Positions 18,036-26,354 of a DNA stretch of 26,354 nt are shown piece after piece. Below the pieces are notes generated by a model that ran no database searches, was not told the origin of the DNA, and was given only the letters and a program-made list of their open reading frames with translations. Both the position numbers and the translations under genes were made by a program. Source of the stretch: Seminavis robusta (Eukaryota > Bacillariophyta > Bacillariophyceae > Naviculales > Naviculaceae); assembly GCA_903772945.1 (NCBI GenBank), contig CAICTM010001586.1, forward strand, positions 1-26,354. Reading direction: 5' to 3'. How positions within the stretch are numbered: position 1 is the stretch's first letter; each line of letters opens with the position of its first letter.

Positions 18036-19675
18036 ATCCCACATCTTCAGCAGGAGCAGCACAGCTTCTCCGCTCGCCCCAGCTCGCTGTAGCCGAACGA
18101 AGAGGGCGGTGATTGATAGGACGGCGAAGTTCAATCAACCAGAAAGGCCAACCATCATCTCTTTCCAGCCAGGAAGTGAGAGGAGCAACCATTCCTCGAG
18201 AGGAGTGGGTGCAACCATTCGGCAGCACTTGTTCACCGTACCGGTGCGTACCTGACATCACGGCCACTTCATACTGGAGATGAACTTACTCCAGTAGCGA
18301 CCCAAAACGCGCCTCGTCCTTTAGCTTTCGTGCCAACTGCTCTTCTTCCCAAGTAGTCAACCTGTCTGGACCGCTCGAGCTCGGATTGTGGCTGGAATGC
18401 TTCTGAAAACCGGCCAGGGTTCTTCTCGGGTACTCTACAAACTCGACTTCTTATCGCCTGCATTGAAGATGGCACTTTGAGAGGATTGCACGGCATCGTC
18501 GAAGCAATGTGCTACCGTGCCCCAATGGTACCGGTAACCTCGTTCCTGGATAAAGCCATATAGTTCCTTTCTCTACATCAAACTAGCTAGCTGCACTGAT
18601 GGATAGCCGCATCTAGCTTATCAGTTGGCATACCGGTGCTGGTGGTGGTTCTAGCTAGCTAGTACACGGCGTTGCGTCAATGGGAACTTGGACATTCGAC
18701 ACTGATTAAGTGCAGGCTGTTCGCAGCTGAAATTTATTTATTGATTGCAATTCTACCGCTGTTCGTCGGAAGTTCAGCTGCTGCAAAGCAGACCACTGGA
18801 TCTTCTGTGTAGAAGTTCCAACATAGCAGGGCCCATTGCTCCTTGAACGAACACCAATCTTGTTTGGACAGCTTTAAATCTTTCCCTGGGGCTTTAATTC
18901 ATTGCGGAAACCAAATAATGCTAAACCGGACAACAGCAACTACAAGTCATTTTGACGAAGAATGCTAGCTGGACAGAACAACTTCTCATCTCTTGGTGTG
19001 AAGAAAACGACGGACCGGAAACTGTTACGGAAGGTATTGAAATAGTCTAGTCTAGTGGTAGCACACACAATGCGAGTGCAGCCAAGAAGACCTAAACTAC
19101 CCCTATGATAGCGAGGATGAAATAGAATGATCGAATCACTGTAGCAATTGGATCAATAAAACACTAAACTAGCAGAAGTTCAGAGAAAGGTGGAAGACTG
19201 CGGCTGCTCAGACCTGCAGGACTAGGAGGTTTAAGGAGGAAGAATATCAAGACTGGCCCATGAAGGAAATAGACAACGACAAGCTAGCTAGCTACGGTCG
19301 AGAAACTACGCGTGTACTCCCTTAGTTAGACTGATGTGAAACAAACATCAACCTACCAAAAGGTTGATTGCTTTCCGCGGCATTCCACTGTTCCAAATAG
19401 TCATACTCTTATAATCAAGGCAGAACTTTGCATGGGCTGGTCAATCTCCAGTAGAACAGGGTTAGAGGTCACGTTTTGAGCGTCGAAACGCGACAAGCGA
19501 AAGGTCCACGAGTTCAAACATCATCTATCTTCAAAGCGCCACCGGCTTCTGGAAGCTTGCTGTACGTACTGGTAGTAGTCCTGTAGGCTACGGTTGCCAT
19601 TATTTTCTTTCCAATTACCAGAGTCATTGATACCTACATTAAATTAGTTCATTCATTCTTCAGACTGCAAGCAAG

Positions 19676-22600
19676 ATGACGCAAGGAAACGGTATCTTTG
19701 AGAGGTGGGGTATCTCTGGGAGCAGCAGCCGGACCCACCACCACCATGAGGAAGTTGAGGAGGACAAGTGGCCCACTGGGAATAGACGAGACATGAGGAG
19801 ACCATCTCGTGCCGTGACGGGTGGCCTTTGTTCTACCATTTTGGCCGAAAAGGCTCTGGAGAGTCCTCTGGCCAAGAATACGAAAAAGCTGAACAAGACA
19901 GTCAGTCTATCCAGTCTTTCGGTGCCTCTCGACAGGGGATTGTCTGATTTGGAATTAGAGTCCTTTCATGTTCGTGAGGTCGAAGCAGAGGAGTGCTCCC
20001 TGCCGACCTTGGGTCCCATGATGAGTGACAAGAGCGTCATGTCGTTCAACACGGCAGGCAAACGTACCAGTAGTGGCACAACAACTCTACCGTCCATCAA
20101 TGAAGGGCAGCGGAATGTACAACGAAACTCGAGTGATCCGGTCCAATTGTTCAAATTGGCAGCCATGATTGCCGGTAGAGGAGGAGCAAACAGCAGCTTC
20201 ATCAGTCGAGAAAGAAAGAGCAGTCGAAGAAATGTCACACGGCGGAATTCGGAGGCTAGTAGTACAAGGGATCCTGAAATGGACGATTCCTTCTCCACAT
20301 TGGCGTCCAGGAATCGCAGGACCAAGCCTGGAATGGACACTTCGGGACACACAGCAGCAACAGCAGCTTCCTCCAATAGAAGTCCCATTCGAGAAAGATT
20401 TGGAGCCCAGGGCAAGTCAAGCTCCAACAGGGCACCACTGAGGAGGTGCCTGAGCTCACCATTGGCGGCAATGAGGCAACAACGAGCAGCCGCAACAAAG
20501 ACCGCGGATATCATCTCCACACAACAACCAACACAACCAACCAACAATGATTCTTGTTCTGCAAATACTCCCGAAAGAACCCCTGGACGAAGGGGTAGAT
20601 TTGGTTCCACAGGGAGTAGGCGTGGCATGGGCCTTAATCGCAGCAGGTCACCCCTTCGGAGGACGTACAGTTCTCCTTTGAACAGCCGAAGCCCACCCAC
20701 GAGATGGGAAAACAGCACAGACAACAACAACAATGCCAGAGGTCGAACCATCAGTCAAGCAAGGATGGTTCGGTCGAACAGTGCCACAGGTCTGGGTGAC
20801 ACTACCAATAATTCGGAAAAGAAAGCGCCTGACTTTTGCTTCGAGGCCAAGTTCGAGGCAAAGACGGAGACCCAACAACAACGGGTTGAAAAGAATACTG
20901 GTATAGGCGGTACTAGTTGGCATGAGACATCCAGCAAGAAGCGCCCAGTTCGAAAAACAAGAAGTGTCGGGGCCACAAGGGCAGACCACGAACACAACGA
21001 CAATCCAAAACGAGGATCCCATGGCAGTAGTTCTTCCAAGCTCTCTCCCATTGATGATGACGGTGAGGCCTCTGGCGGCGAGGACAAGAAAAACAACATC
21101 ATCAATCTTCATGATAGTACTGAAAAGCAACTTATGAAGATGAGTTGGCACGCCTCCTTTGCTGAAGACAATTGGGAGGAGACTGCACCCTCTTCTGGAG
21201 AATACGATGGAATGAGTAAGAGTCTTCCAGAGAACCACAACAACAATAAGGGGGGTCAGAGAAGACGTCGCAAAGGTAGTCTCTCCTCCAAATCACCTAA
21301 GCGAGACAATCAGCAACGTTCTTCTTTGTCGGAAAAACTAGACTACAGCAAACTGCTACAACGAAACGAGGCATTGAATGCCAGCAAAGAGTTCCCGCTA
21401 GTAGACACGGAAACGCTGGGGGACTTTGGTGCTGATGCGTCAGAGTCTACTATTGCCAAGCCGGAGCAAATTGACAATGACAAAGGCTGCTTCTTGAGTC
21501 CGGTAGTTGTAAAGGCGGTACGCACGAGTGCTTCGAGGATCAGTTTGGAGGAGGACAGAACAATTTTGAAGCTGCAGGGAAAGTCTGATCATGAGTCCAA
21601 TGCCACGAGTGCCACAAGTGTGGGCAGCCTCGCATCAGAAGATTCCCATGCCAACAACAGCCGCGAAAGTTCCAAGCTGAGTACTGCAAGCAACAAGGAT
21701 TCTTCTACATCAGAAGCCGTAGCCAATCGCAGTGCACGAAGAGCTCGGAAAGAGAGGGGCAATGAGAAGGAAGCCGACAGGGAAAGGCGCCGCGACAGAG
21801 AAAAGAAACGAGAGAAAGAAAAGTCGAGAGAAAGCGACAATGCAGAACCAAAGGAGAGGGGAAAGGAGAGACAGCGCAAGTCCAGATCGGGCAGCGCCTC
21901 AAGCTCCAAGGACACACAGTCGAAAAGGTCTGTTTCTAAGAGCGAAAACAGAAAGTCCTCAAGGAAGGCAAGCATGCCAGACTCGTCAAGGGCTAGCTTA
22001 ACCTTGGACGACCTCGCAATGTCCAGTCATGACATGAGCACCAGTGAACGGAGCCACGAGATGAGCTCTAGCGGGGGGAGCCATGGCATGAGTTCTAGCA
22101 GGAGGAGCCATGGCATGAGTTCTAGCGAGAGGAGCCAAGGCATGGTCTCCAGTGAAAAGAGCTACAGGCGGTCATCATCTTTGTCATCTCTTTCAAAATC
22201 ATCCAACCACAGAAGCAGTCGTGGATCCAGTAGCAATTTGCAAGCACCGGAACCGAGGGATTCCCGCAGTTCTCGTCCTAGCGACACGTCTTGTTTGCTA
22301 GAATCTCTGTACTTGGACACTGTCTTGGAAACTCAGAACGAGGATGGCTCTGTAGCAACCCAGCCCAAGAAATCCAAGTCGAAGGGCCACAAGTCCAGGG
22401 GTGACGAGCACAAGCCCTCTAGATCATCAAAATCCAAGCCAGTGAACAGTGAAACCAAGAATGATGGCGGACCCTCTGAGAGCAAAGGACGAGATCCAAC
22501 TCCGGCCAGACACAGGAGGCGGTCGATCAGCCACGTGGCTGCGGAAGATGATGATCAAGATCCAGTGGATCCAAAGCGGGAGAAGGCGAGGTCCAACCGC

Positions 22601-24049
22601 AAGAGCAGCCACAAGGAGGGACGTAAGAAGCGGTCCAAGTCGCACAAACGCTCCAGTGATGGAAACAGAGGAACGGACTTGCATCGGCATTCGCAATCTT
22701 CAGTCGACGTAGCAGAGGAACACAGCCGGACAAGTAAGAGCGATCATGGTTCAGAGTCCAAGTGTTCTAGTGATGATGGGCGTCGCAAACAATGCAAAAG
22801 TGAACGCGAAGCAGAAGATGAAATTGGTGATTCGGGTCATGATGTCCAGCAAGTCGCATTCAACGCCACTGATAATGGCTTCTTTCATCATCACGATCCA
22901 TCCATGTACTTTGACCCGAATCGCCGAGGTGGCCCAACACCGCAAGACCCAAGGTTCATGTGGCACCAGCACCCGTACCCGCCAACTGGCAAACTCTCGG
23001 ATGGTCGTGTAATGCCATCGTCTCACCACGAACCCGGGGGCAATCCAAGGTATCCTGACTACAGGTGCCCTCCTTATCCCAGCCATCCAGTTGTGGGTCA
23101 CCCGTATGATCCGTATTGGCATCCATACTGGGCCCAGCAAACGGGATTTCACCAACAGATGGATCCCAGGTTGAGAAGAGGTCCGAGCCGAGGAGGAACT
23201 GATGGTCCGTCGTCCGTGGCTCATCCGGGGTCTGGCAAGGATGGTTCGCATTCTGAAGCTGGCGGAGGTGATCAAAGAGAAGGATCCTTGCAAAATCCAC
23301 GTTCGTTGCGGCGTCGCCACAGCATTGGAAGCGCCCATTCACGCGATGCGATTATGCACGAAGTGACAGTCTCGATACAGCAGGATCAGAAGACTTGGTT
23401 GAACAGGTGCAGTCAGTGTGGACAGAGCGTCATTGATTGCCGATGTAGTAATCTCCATCACGAGGATGAGGCAATCCAGGGAAACGATGATCATGGTCGA
23501 CCTCGAGACCTGGAGTCTCGGTTGGGCTCCTCCTCCCACCAAGATGTCTCCTTGTTTGACACTTTTGGTATCCGAAATCCCAATGCACAGAAGCGAGGGA
23601 TGGGCAGTCATAGCCGCATCGACGGAGAGTTCCATTTGTCGACTCACATCCATCCAGGTTTCTATTGTCCACCACCATTGCAACCTCTGTACCGTCGACC
23701 GGAAGGATTCGACGTGATCGATTACGTTCACATGTCCAACACACAACGATTGGCTGGTACCATGTCCCAGAACAACCATCGGGGTCGTACCTTTCAGCGA
23801 TTTCAAGAACAACAAGAGCAACCGCAGGACGAAGCAGCCACCGTGGGTCCCATGAAAAACGTGTCGCAACTGTCTTCATCCGAGAAAAGTAGAGCTGCCA
23901 TGGAAGCCCGGCGGGTGGTGGTTGACGATGGTTCGTTGCGCTATCCACCGATGCGATCTTTCAGTTTCGGAAGCAAGTCGGGACGGAGATCCACCTCGGG
24001 GCGTTTCTCTGTGATGAGCGAAGGTTCCATTGCATCCTTTGCCGTCTAG
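19676..24049 (+). CDS. Very large disordered Ser/Arg/Lys-rich protein, 1457 aa, unknown function
   Basis: A single uninterrupted frame of 1457 codons; the ATG at 19676 is the first in the open frame. Most of the chain is low-complexity and likely disordered. A motif R-[AS]-P-L-R-R-x-x-S-S-P-L occurs at residues 252 and 324, suggesting proline-directed and basophilic phosphorylation sites. Residues about 685-740 form a charged Arg/Glu/Lys helix-like run (RERRRDREKKREKEKSRES). Residues 787-831 are five 9-residue repeats. Residues about 1067-1165 are rich in His, Pro, Tyr and Trp (FHHHDPSMYFDPNRRGG, YDPYWHPYW). Residues 1245-1257 hold CxxC-x6-CxC (CSQCGQSVIDCRC), a possible metal site. The C-terminus is Ser-rich (RSFSFGSKSGRRSTSGRFS). 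RS and RE content recalls splicing-associated or scaffold proteins, but no RNA-binding or catalytic domain is visible, so no function is assigned. No introns were needed, in contrast to the cyclase gene. Confidence 0.8.
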   Translation: MTQGNGIFERWGISGSSSRTHHHHEEVEEDKWPTGNRRDMRRPSRAVTGGLCSTILAEKALESPLAKNTKKLNKTVSLSSLSVPLDRGLSDLELESFHVREVEAEECSLPTLGPMMSDKSVMSFNTAGKRTSSGTTTLPSINEGQRNVQRNSSDPVQLFKLAAMIAGRGGANSSFISRERKSSRRNVTRRNSEASSTRDPEMDDSFSTLASRNRRTKPGMDTSGHTAATAASSNRSPIRERFGAQGKSSSNRAPLRRCLSSPLAAMRQQRAAATKTADIISTQQPTQPTNNDSCSANTPERTPGRRGRFGSTGSRRGMGLNRSRSPLRRTYSSPLNSRSPPTRWENSTDNNNNARGRTISQARMVRSNSATGLGDTTNNSEKKAPDFCFEAKFEAKTETQQQRVEKNTGIGGTSWHETSSKKRPVRKTRSVGATRADHEHNDNPKRGSHGSSSSKLSPIDDDGEASGGEDKKNNIINLHDSTEKQLMKMSWHASFAEDNWEETAPSSGEYDGMSKSLPENHNNNKGGQRRRRKGSLSSKSPKRDNQQRSSLSEKLDYSKLLQRNEALNASKEFPLVDTETLGDFGADASESTIAKPEQIDNDKGCFLSPVVVKAVRTSASRISLEEDRTILKLQGKSDHESNATSATSVGSLASEDSHANNSRESSKLSTASNKDSSTSEAVANRSARRARKERGNEKEADRERRRDREKKREKEKSRESDNAEPKERGKERQRKSRSGSASSSKDTQSKRSVSKSENRKSSRKASMPDSSRASLTLDDLAMSSHDMSTSERSHEMSSSGGSHGMSSSRRSHGMSSSERSQGMVSSEKSYRRSSSLSSLSKSSNHRSSRGSSSNLQAPEPRDSRSSRPSDTSCLLESLYLDTVLETQNEDGSVATQPKKSKSKGHKSRGDEHKPSRSSKSKPVNSETKNDGGPSESKGRDPTPARHRRRSISHVAAEDDDQDPVDPKREKARSNRKSSHKEGRKKRSKSHKRSSDGNRGTDLHRHSQSSVDVAEEHSRTSKSDHGSESKCSSDDGRRKQCKSEREAEDEIGDSGHDVQQVAFNATDNGFFHHHDPSMYFDPNRRGGPTPQDPRFMWHQHPYPPTGKLSDGRVMPSSHHEPGGNPRYPDYRCPPYPSHPVVGHPYDPYWHPYWAQQTGFHQQMDPRLRRGPSRGGTDGPSSVAHPGSGKDGSHSEAGGGDQREGSLQNPRSLRRRHSIGSAHSRDAIMHEVTVSIQQDQKTWLNRCSQCGQSVIDCRCSNLHHEDEAIQGNDDHGRPRDLESRLGSSSHQDVSLFDTFGIRNPNAQKRGMGSHSRIDGEFHLSTHIHPGFYCPPPLQPLYRRPEGFDVIDYVHMSNTQRLAGTMSQNNHRGRTFQRFQEQQEQPQDEAATVGPMKNVSQLSSSEKSRAAMEARRVVVDDGSLRYPPMRSFSFGSKSGRRSTSGRFSVMSEGSIASFAV
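22034..22168 (+). repeat. Five tandem 27-bp (9-aa) repeats in the large protein
   Basis: Units start at 22034, 22061, 22088, 22115 and 22142 and code for MSTSERSHE, MSSSGGSHG, MSSSRRSHG, MSSSERSQG and MVSSEKSYR. Units 2 to 4 are nearly identical in DNA (ATGAGTTCTAGC...GGAGCCATGGC), pointing to recent slippage or unequal crossing-over; copy number may vary between alleles. Confidence 0.9.
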
Positions 24050-24725
24050 CTAGCTAGCTTGTCGGTAAATAGGAAGATTGGTGGTCGTTATAAGTGATTC
24101 GCAGCATAAAATAGGTTACTAAATGGGGATCGAAGGCTAAGCGTCATTTCTGCAGCGGATACCGTACACGTAGGTTTGAGCCCATTGCCTCCCAATCAAT
24201 CGATGAGCTCCAGGCCACATGCTAGAATTTACGCAACCGGTCGGCAAGAGTGTCACTACCGGTAGCTAGTCTCCATGCCAATCCCTCTCCAATAGCGTAA
24301 TGGAACCGCTGCGCCGGGCGCAAAACTCCTGCGGCTCCATCAAGCCGAATTCCTCGAAGGCCAGAATGCACCTGATCTCGATCTCTAGCTACGGTAGCAG
24401 CTAGCTACTAGCTGCTACCGTAGCTAGCTAGTTGGGCGATCTACTTTTCTCAGATTTGCAGGTCCCAAGAGGAGTCTTTTCAGAGAGGCCACTAGCTAGC
24501 TAGCTACTGGTGCACTTCTACATGTACTACGAAAGAGTTTTTATTTGGTTTGTGTCAATAGATCAAATGGATTCTATTTTTTACTATTTTAACCATTGCC
24601 ATGCCAAGAACTACATGACCACCACACACCATTTCTCTGCTTATTCTAGCTAGCCGAAAAGGCAACCAGAACAGAGGGGAAAATAATATTCAATCAATCA
24701 ACGATTTCATAATACTATTTGGAGC
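24050..24725. other. Convergent intergenic region rich in CTAG repeats
   Basis: 676 bp between the stops of the large protein gene and UQCRH. The stop codon at 24047-24049 is itself embedded in a TAGCTAGCTAGC tract. It holds a strong inverted repeat (24385-24427), another CTAGCTAGCTAG tract near 24492, and TACCGGTA near 24258. No gene is supported. Confidence 0.5.
24385..24427. repeat. Perfect inverted repeat, 20-bp arms, 3-nt loop
   Basis: Left arm 24385-24404 (CTAGCTACGGTAGCAGCTAG) and right arm 24408-24427 are exact reverse complements, separated by CTA. As RNA it would form a very stable hairpin. It lies between two convergent genes, so it could sit in a 3' UTR or mark a small palindromic element. 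The arms begin and end in CTAG, like other tracts in this window. Confidence 0.85.
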
Positions 24726-25256
24726 TTAGCCTCCCTTGGTGGCAGCAAAGACTTTGGGAGCAACGCACTTGTCGACACAATGATGCAATTCAAAGTACCA
24801 CGCCTCACAGTCCCCTTCGCCTGATTTCGCAATACGACTCTTGCAGGCTTCGTACAGAGTATTTTGCTTGGGGCAAGTTGGCAAACATGCCTCCCTAATC
24901 TTGGGCATTGGGTCCACTGGATCTTCAGCCTTATATCAAAAAGGAGTAGTAAAAATAATGCAGAAAACGTGTGGGCGACACGGGATGAGAAATTCATTGG
25001 ATTGGCTCACAAAAAAGACAACGCCGCGTCTCTAATTTTTCTGGGAACAGCAGCAGTACTCGTAGCGCAACAGCTTGCAATAGAGCCTCATGGAGACCGT
25101 ATACCAGGTACAGACAAATGGATGGGAAGCGCCCACCACCATCGGCGTATCGGGCCGCCACTCAACGAGACCCAGACGTCTCTCCAGAGAAGCAATCGCC
25201 TCACAAAATCACAATCTACACAGCTGATCGCAAACGCCATTGTTCCTACTCACCAT
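24726..25256 (-). CDS. UQCRH: Cytochrome bc1 complex hinge subunit (UQCRH/QCR6), 2 exons
   Basis: Minus-strand model: exon 1 is just the ATG (25256-25254) followed at once by the donor GTGAGTA; the acceptor ends ATATAAG at 24930; exon 2 runs 24929-24726 to TAA. This gives a 68-aa protein beginning MAEDPVDPMPKIREACLP. The family signature is clear: paired cysteines in a short helical hairpin (CLPTC...YEAC, then CEAWYFELHHCVDKCVAPK), the diagnostic HCVDKCVAP close to the C-terminus. In complex III this acidic subunit sits on the intermembrane-space side and helps cytochrome c1 pair with cytochrome c; disulfides join the two helices. Length is normal for the mature family. The 324-bp intron and start codon are inferred from splice signals and the typical M-A-E-x-x-VDP start; cDNA would confirm them. 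It is head to head with the U-box/SEL1 gene. Confidence 0.85.
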
Positions 25257-25767
25257 GGTTCACTCTCCTCTTCAACAGCTCAACTACGGGTGTTGCTGGT
25301 TGTCGGTTGTATCGGCGGCTCCTCGTTGCCTTTCGTTTGTTGGCTGCCGATGGAATGGATCCAAGGGCTGTGACGCGTGGGTTGCGTTGCCTTCCTTCTG
25401 AGGGAGCGCTGACCAGAATGCGTTCGGAACTCCGCGGATTTAGCTCTAACTCTACGCTTCATGCCGCCAGTCGAGCATCACACAAAAACAAAAGTCGCGA
25501 ACCAACGACCAGAAACAAACGCCGATAGTGGCACTTCGACTTGACGAGGCAACAAACGAACCGACGAACTGACGAACAAACGAACAATCAACGACGACAC
25601 TTCGACTTTGAAGGGAGACAATTCAGAATAGTACTGGTATTTGTCCAACGTAAACAGCATAGCAGTCCGTCCCAAGAACCAATACAAGCCAGCGTTCAGC
25701 GTCGGCTTTCTTTGCGCCTCAACTTCAAGACGTATCGTCCGGCCGTTTTCAATCCCAACACTAAACA
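25257..25767. other. Shared upstream region of UQCRH and the U-box gene
   Basis: 511 bp between divergent start codons, presumably holding both promoters. Direct repeats of CGAACGAACTGACGAAC type occur at about 25555-25590 near the U-box side. No coding exon is supported. Confidence 0.45.
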
Positions 25768-26354
25768 ATGTCCACCAATCCCCCCAAGAAATCACCAGCA
25801 GATGATTTGATTTGTCCCATCAGTTTGGAGTTGCCCTGGGAACCTGTCATGGCCGAGGATGGCCGAGTCTATGAGCGGGAATGTATTGAGGAGCACATCA
25901 AGAAAAACCATCACAATCTCACATCCCCCATCCCCCATCACCCGAGAAGAAATGGGAACCCGTCTCTTCCCAGCCATTCAGCACCGCAATACCATAGAGA
26001 CTTTGGTGGAGTCTGGTGTCATTGATGGGGACTTGGCTGACAAATGGAATAAAAAGGTGGAACAGAAGAAGAAAATGGAAAAATTGCTGAAGAAGGCAGA
26101 AGCCGGTGATGGAAGTGCAATGTATAGCGCAGGAATCAAGTATGGAAGTGGATTGGACGGTTTCAAGAAAGACAAGAAGTTGGCCTTTCAGTGGCACAAG
26201 AAAGCTCATGAGGTTGGGGATGTCAGGGGCAAGGCATTGATGGGTTGGTGCTATCTGCATGGGACAGGCGTGGCCAAGCAACACTCACTTGGGCTTTTTT
26301 ACCTTATTGATGCAGCATCCCAAGGATCAAACTTTGCAGCCTATGACTTGGGAA
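25768..26354 (+). CDS. U-box / SEL1-repeat protein, partial at window end, frame broken by a 7-bp duplication
   Basis: ATG at 25768 opens frame 1 with a U-box: DDLICPISLELPWEPVMAED, then GRVYERECIEEHI, the RING-like fold without zinc ligands that recruits E2 enzymes in ubiquitin ligases. At 25925-25938 the unit CCCCCAT occurs twice in a row. Reading through it, frame 1 ends at a TGA at 26023-26025. Skipping one copy leads into frame 2, open to the window edge, which continues the family sequence (GTRLFPAIQHRNTIETLVES, then a Lys-rich helix) and SEL1 repeats (AMYSAGIKYGSG; GKALMGWCYLHGTGV). SEL1 repeats are helical pairs that bind partners and often follow U-boxes in diatom proteins. The duplication therefore truncates the product to 85 aa unless it is an assembly error. 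The 3' end lies outside the window. Confidence 0.8.

Larger units (their letters stand above)
17554..19675. other. Intergenic region with possible gene remnants
   Basis: 2.1 kb without an intact gene. On the minus strand a short frame near 17890-17669 carries CEALWVHRDAAAAMNL, which recalls the C-terminal RDxNAAxN motif of TnpB/Fanzor nucleases. A second minus-strand frame ending at 18286 (TTWEEEQLARKLKDEARFGS) looks coding and abuts a GTAAGT. Neither can be extended into a gene. The region also has a hairpin at 17900-17930, a TGACTCATGAGTCA palindrome at 18022-18035, and CTAGCTAG tracts near 18583, 18650 and 19281. The last part should hold the promoter of the 1457-aa protein. Confidence 0.45.

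Noticed and set aside
18286..18450. Minus-strand short frame ending TTWEEEQLARKLKDEARFGS, next to a GTAAGT
   Set aside because: Looks coding and could be an exon, but I could not find an upstream or downstream exon that joins it in frame.
19040..19110. Possible tRNA from TAGTCTAGTGGTAGCA (A-box-like)
   Set aside because: No B box (GGTTCRANNCC) at the right distance and no acceptor-stem pairing.
19966..20751. Minus-strand 261-codon frame and several other frames of 100-196 codons within 19676-24049
   Set aside because: Shadows of the 1457-codon plus-strand frame, caused by biased Ser/Arg codon use.
1..26354. CRISPR array, rRNA genes, operon-like organisation
   Set aside because: No spaced identical repeats, no rRNA sequence, and intron-containing genes in a eukaryotic arrangement.

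Overview
The window is nuclear DNA from a eukaryote, most likely a raphid pennate diatom such as Seminavis or a relative (inference). The reasons are: short GT-AG introns (mostly 67-155 bp) interrupting conserved domains; a receptor-type guanylate cyclase fused to a cyclic-nucleotide phosphodiesterase; a U-box/SEL1-repeat protein of the kind expanded in diatoms; and intergenic DNA full of CTAGCTAG and TACCGGTA palindromes. No organelle, bacterial or viral genes were recognised.

Layout. 3-503 (+): 3' end of a gene with a C-terminal beta-sandwich (carboxypeptidase-regulatory/Cna-B-like) domain. 1087-3178 (-): a three-exon PDCD4-like gene with two MA3 domains. 5014-5529 (-): a two-exon gene for a 68-residue protein whose middle resembles the PDCD4-like linker, so the two may be related. 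5530-8245: gene-poor, with two MITE-like elements that have terminal inverted repeats and TA target duplications. 8246-10069 (+): an ABC half-transporter with an in-frame TGA between membrane domain and ATPase. 10415-15813 (-): a 20-exon gene reconstructed here, coding for about 1189 aa: cytoplasmic tail, TM, extracellular sensor, TM, class III cyclase, PDEase. It includes 13-nt and 20-nt microexons. 16463-17553 (+): a gene of unknown family broken by about five to seven single-base frame changes or stops. 19676-24049 (+): a single-exon ORF for a 1457-aa disordered Ser/Arg/Lys-rich protein. 24726-25256 (-): UQCRH/QCR6, the hinge subunit of respiratory complex III. 25768-26354 (+): 5' part of a U-box/SEL1 gene carrying a 7-bp tandem duplication that shifts the frame.

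Together: the genes do not form a pathway. The cyclase/PDE is a self-contained cyclic-nucleotide signalling receptor, the PDCD4-like protein is probably a translation regulator, and UQCRH is respiratory. Three minus-strand genes share a very short first coding exon (45, 17 and 3 nt) followed by a first intron of 309-545 bp, much longer than the introns of the cyclase gene. Several loci (ABC transporter, 16463 gene, U-box gene) have interrupted frames. They could be pseudogenes, defective alleles or consensus errors, and raw reads or RNA would separate these.
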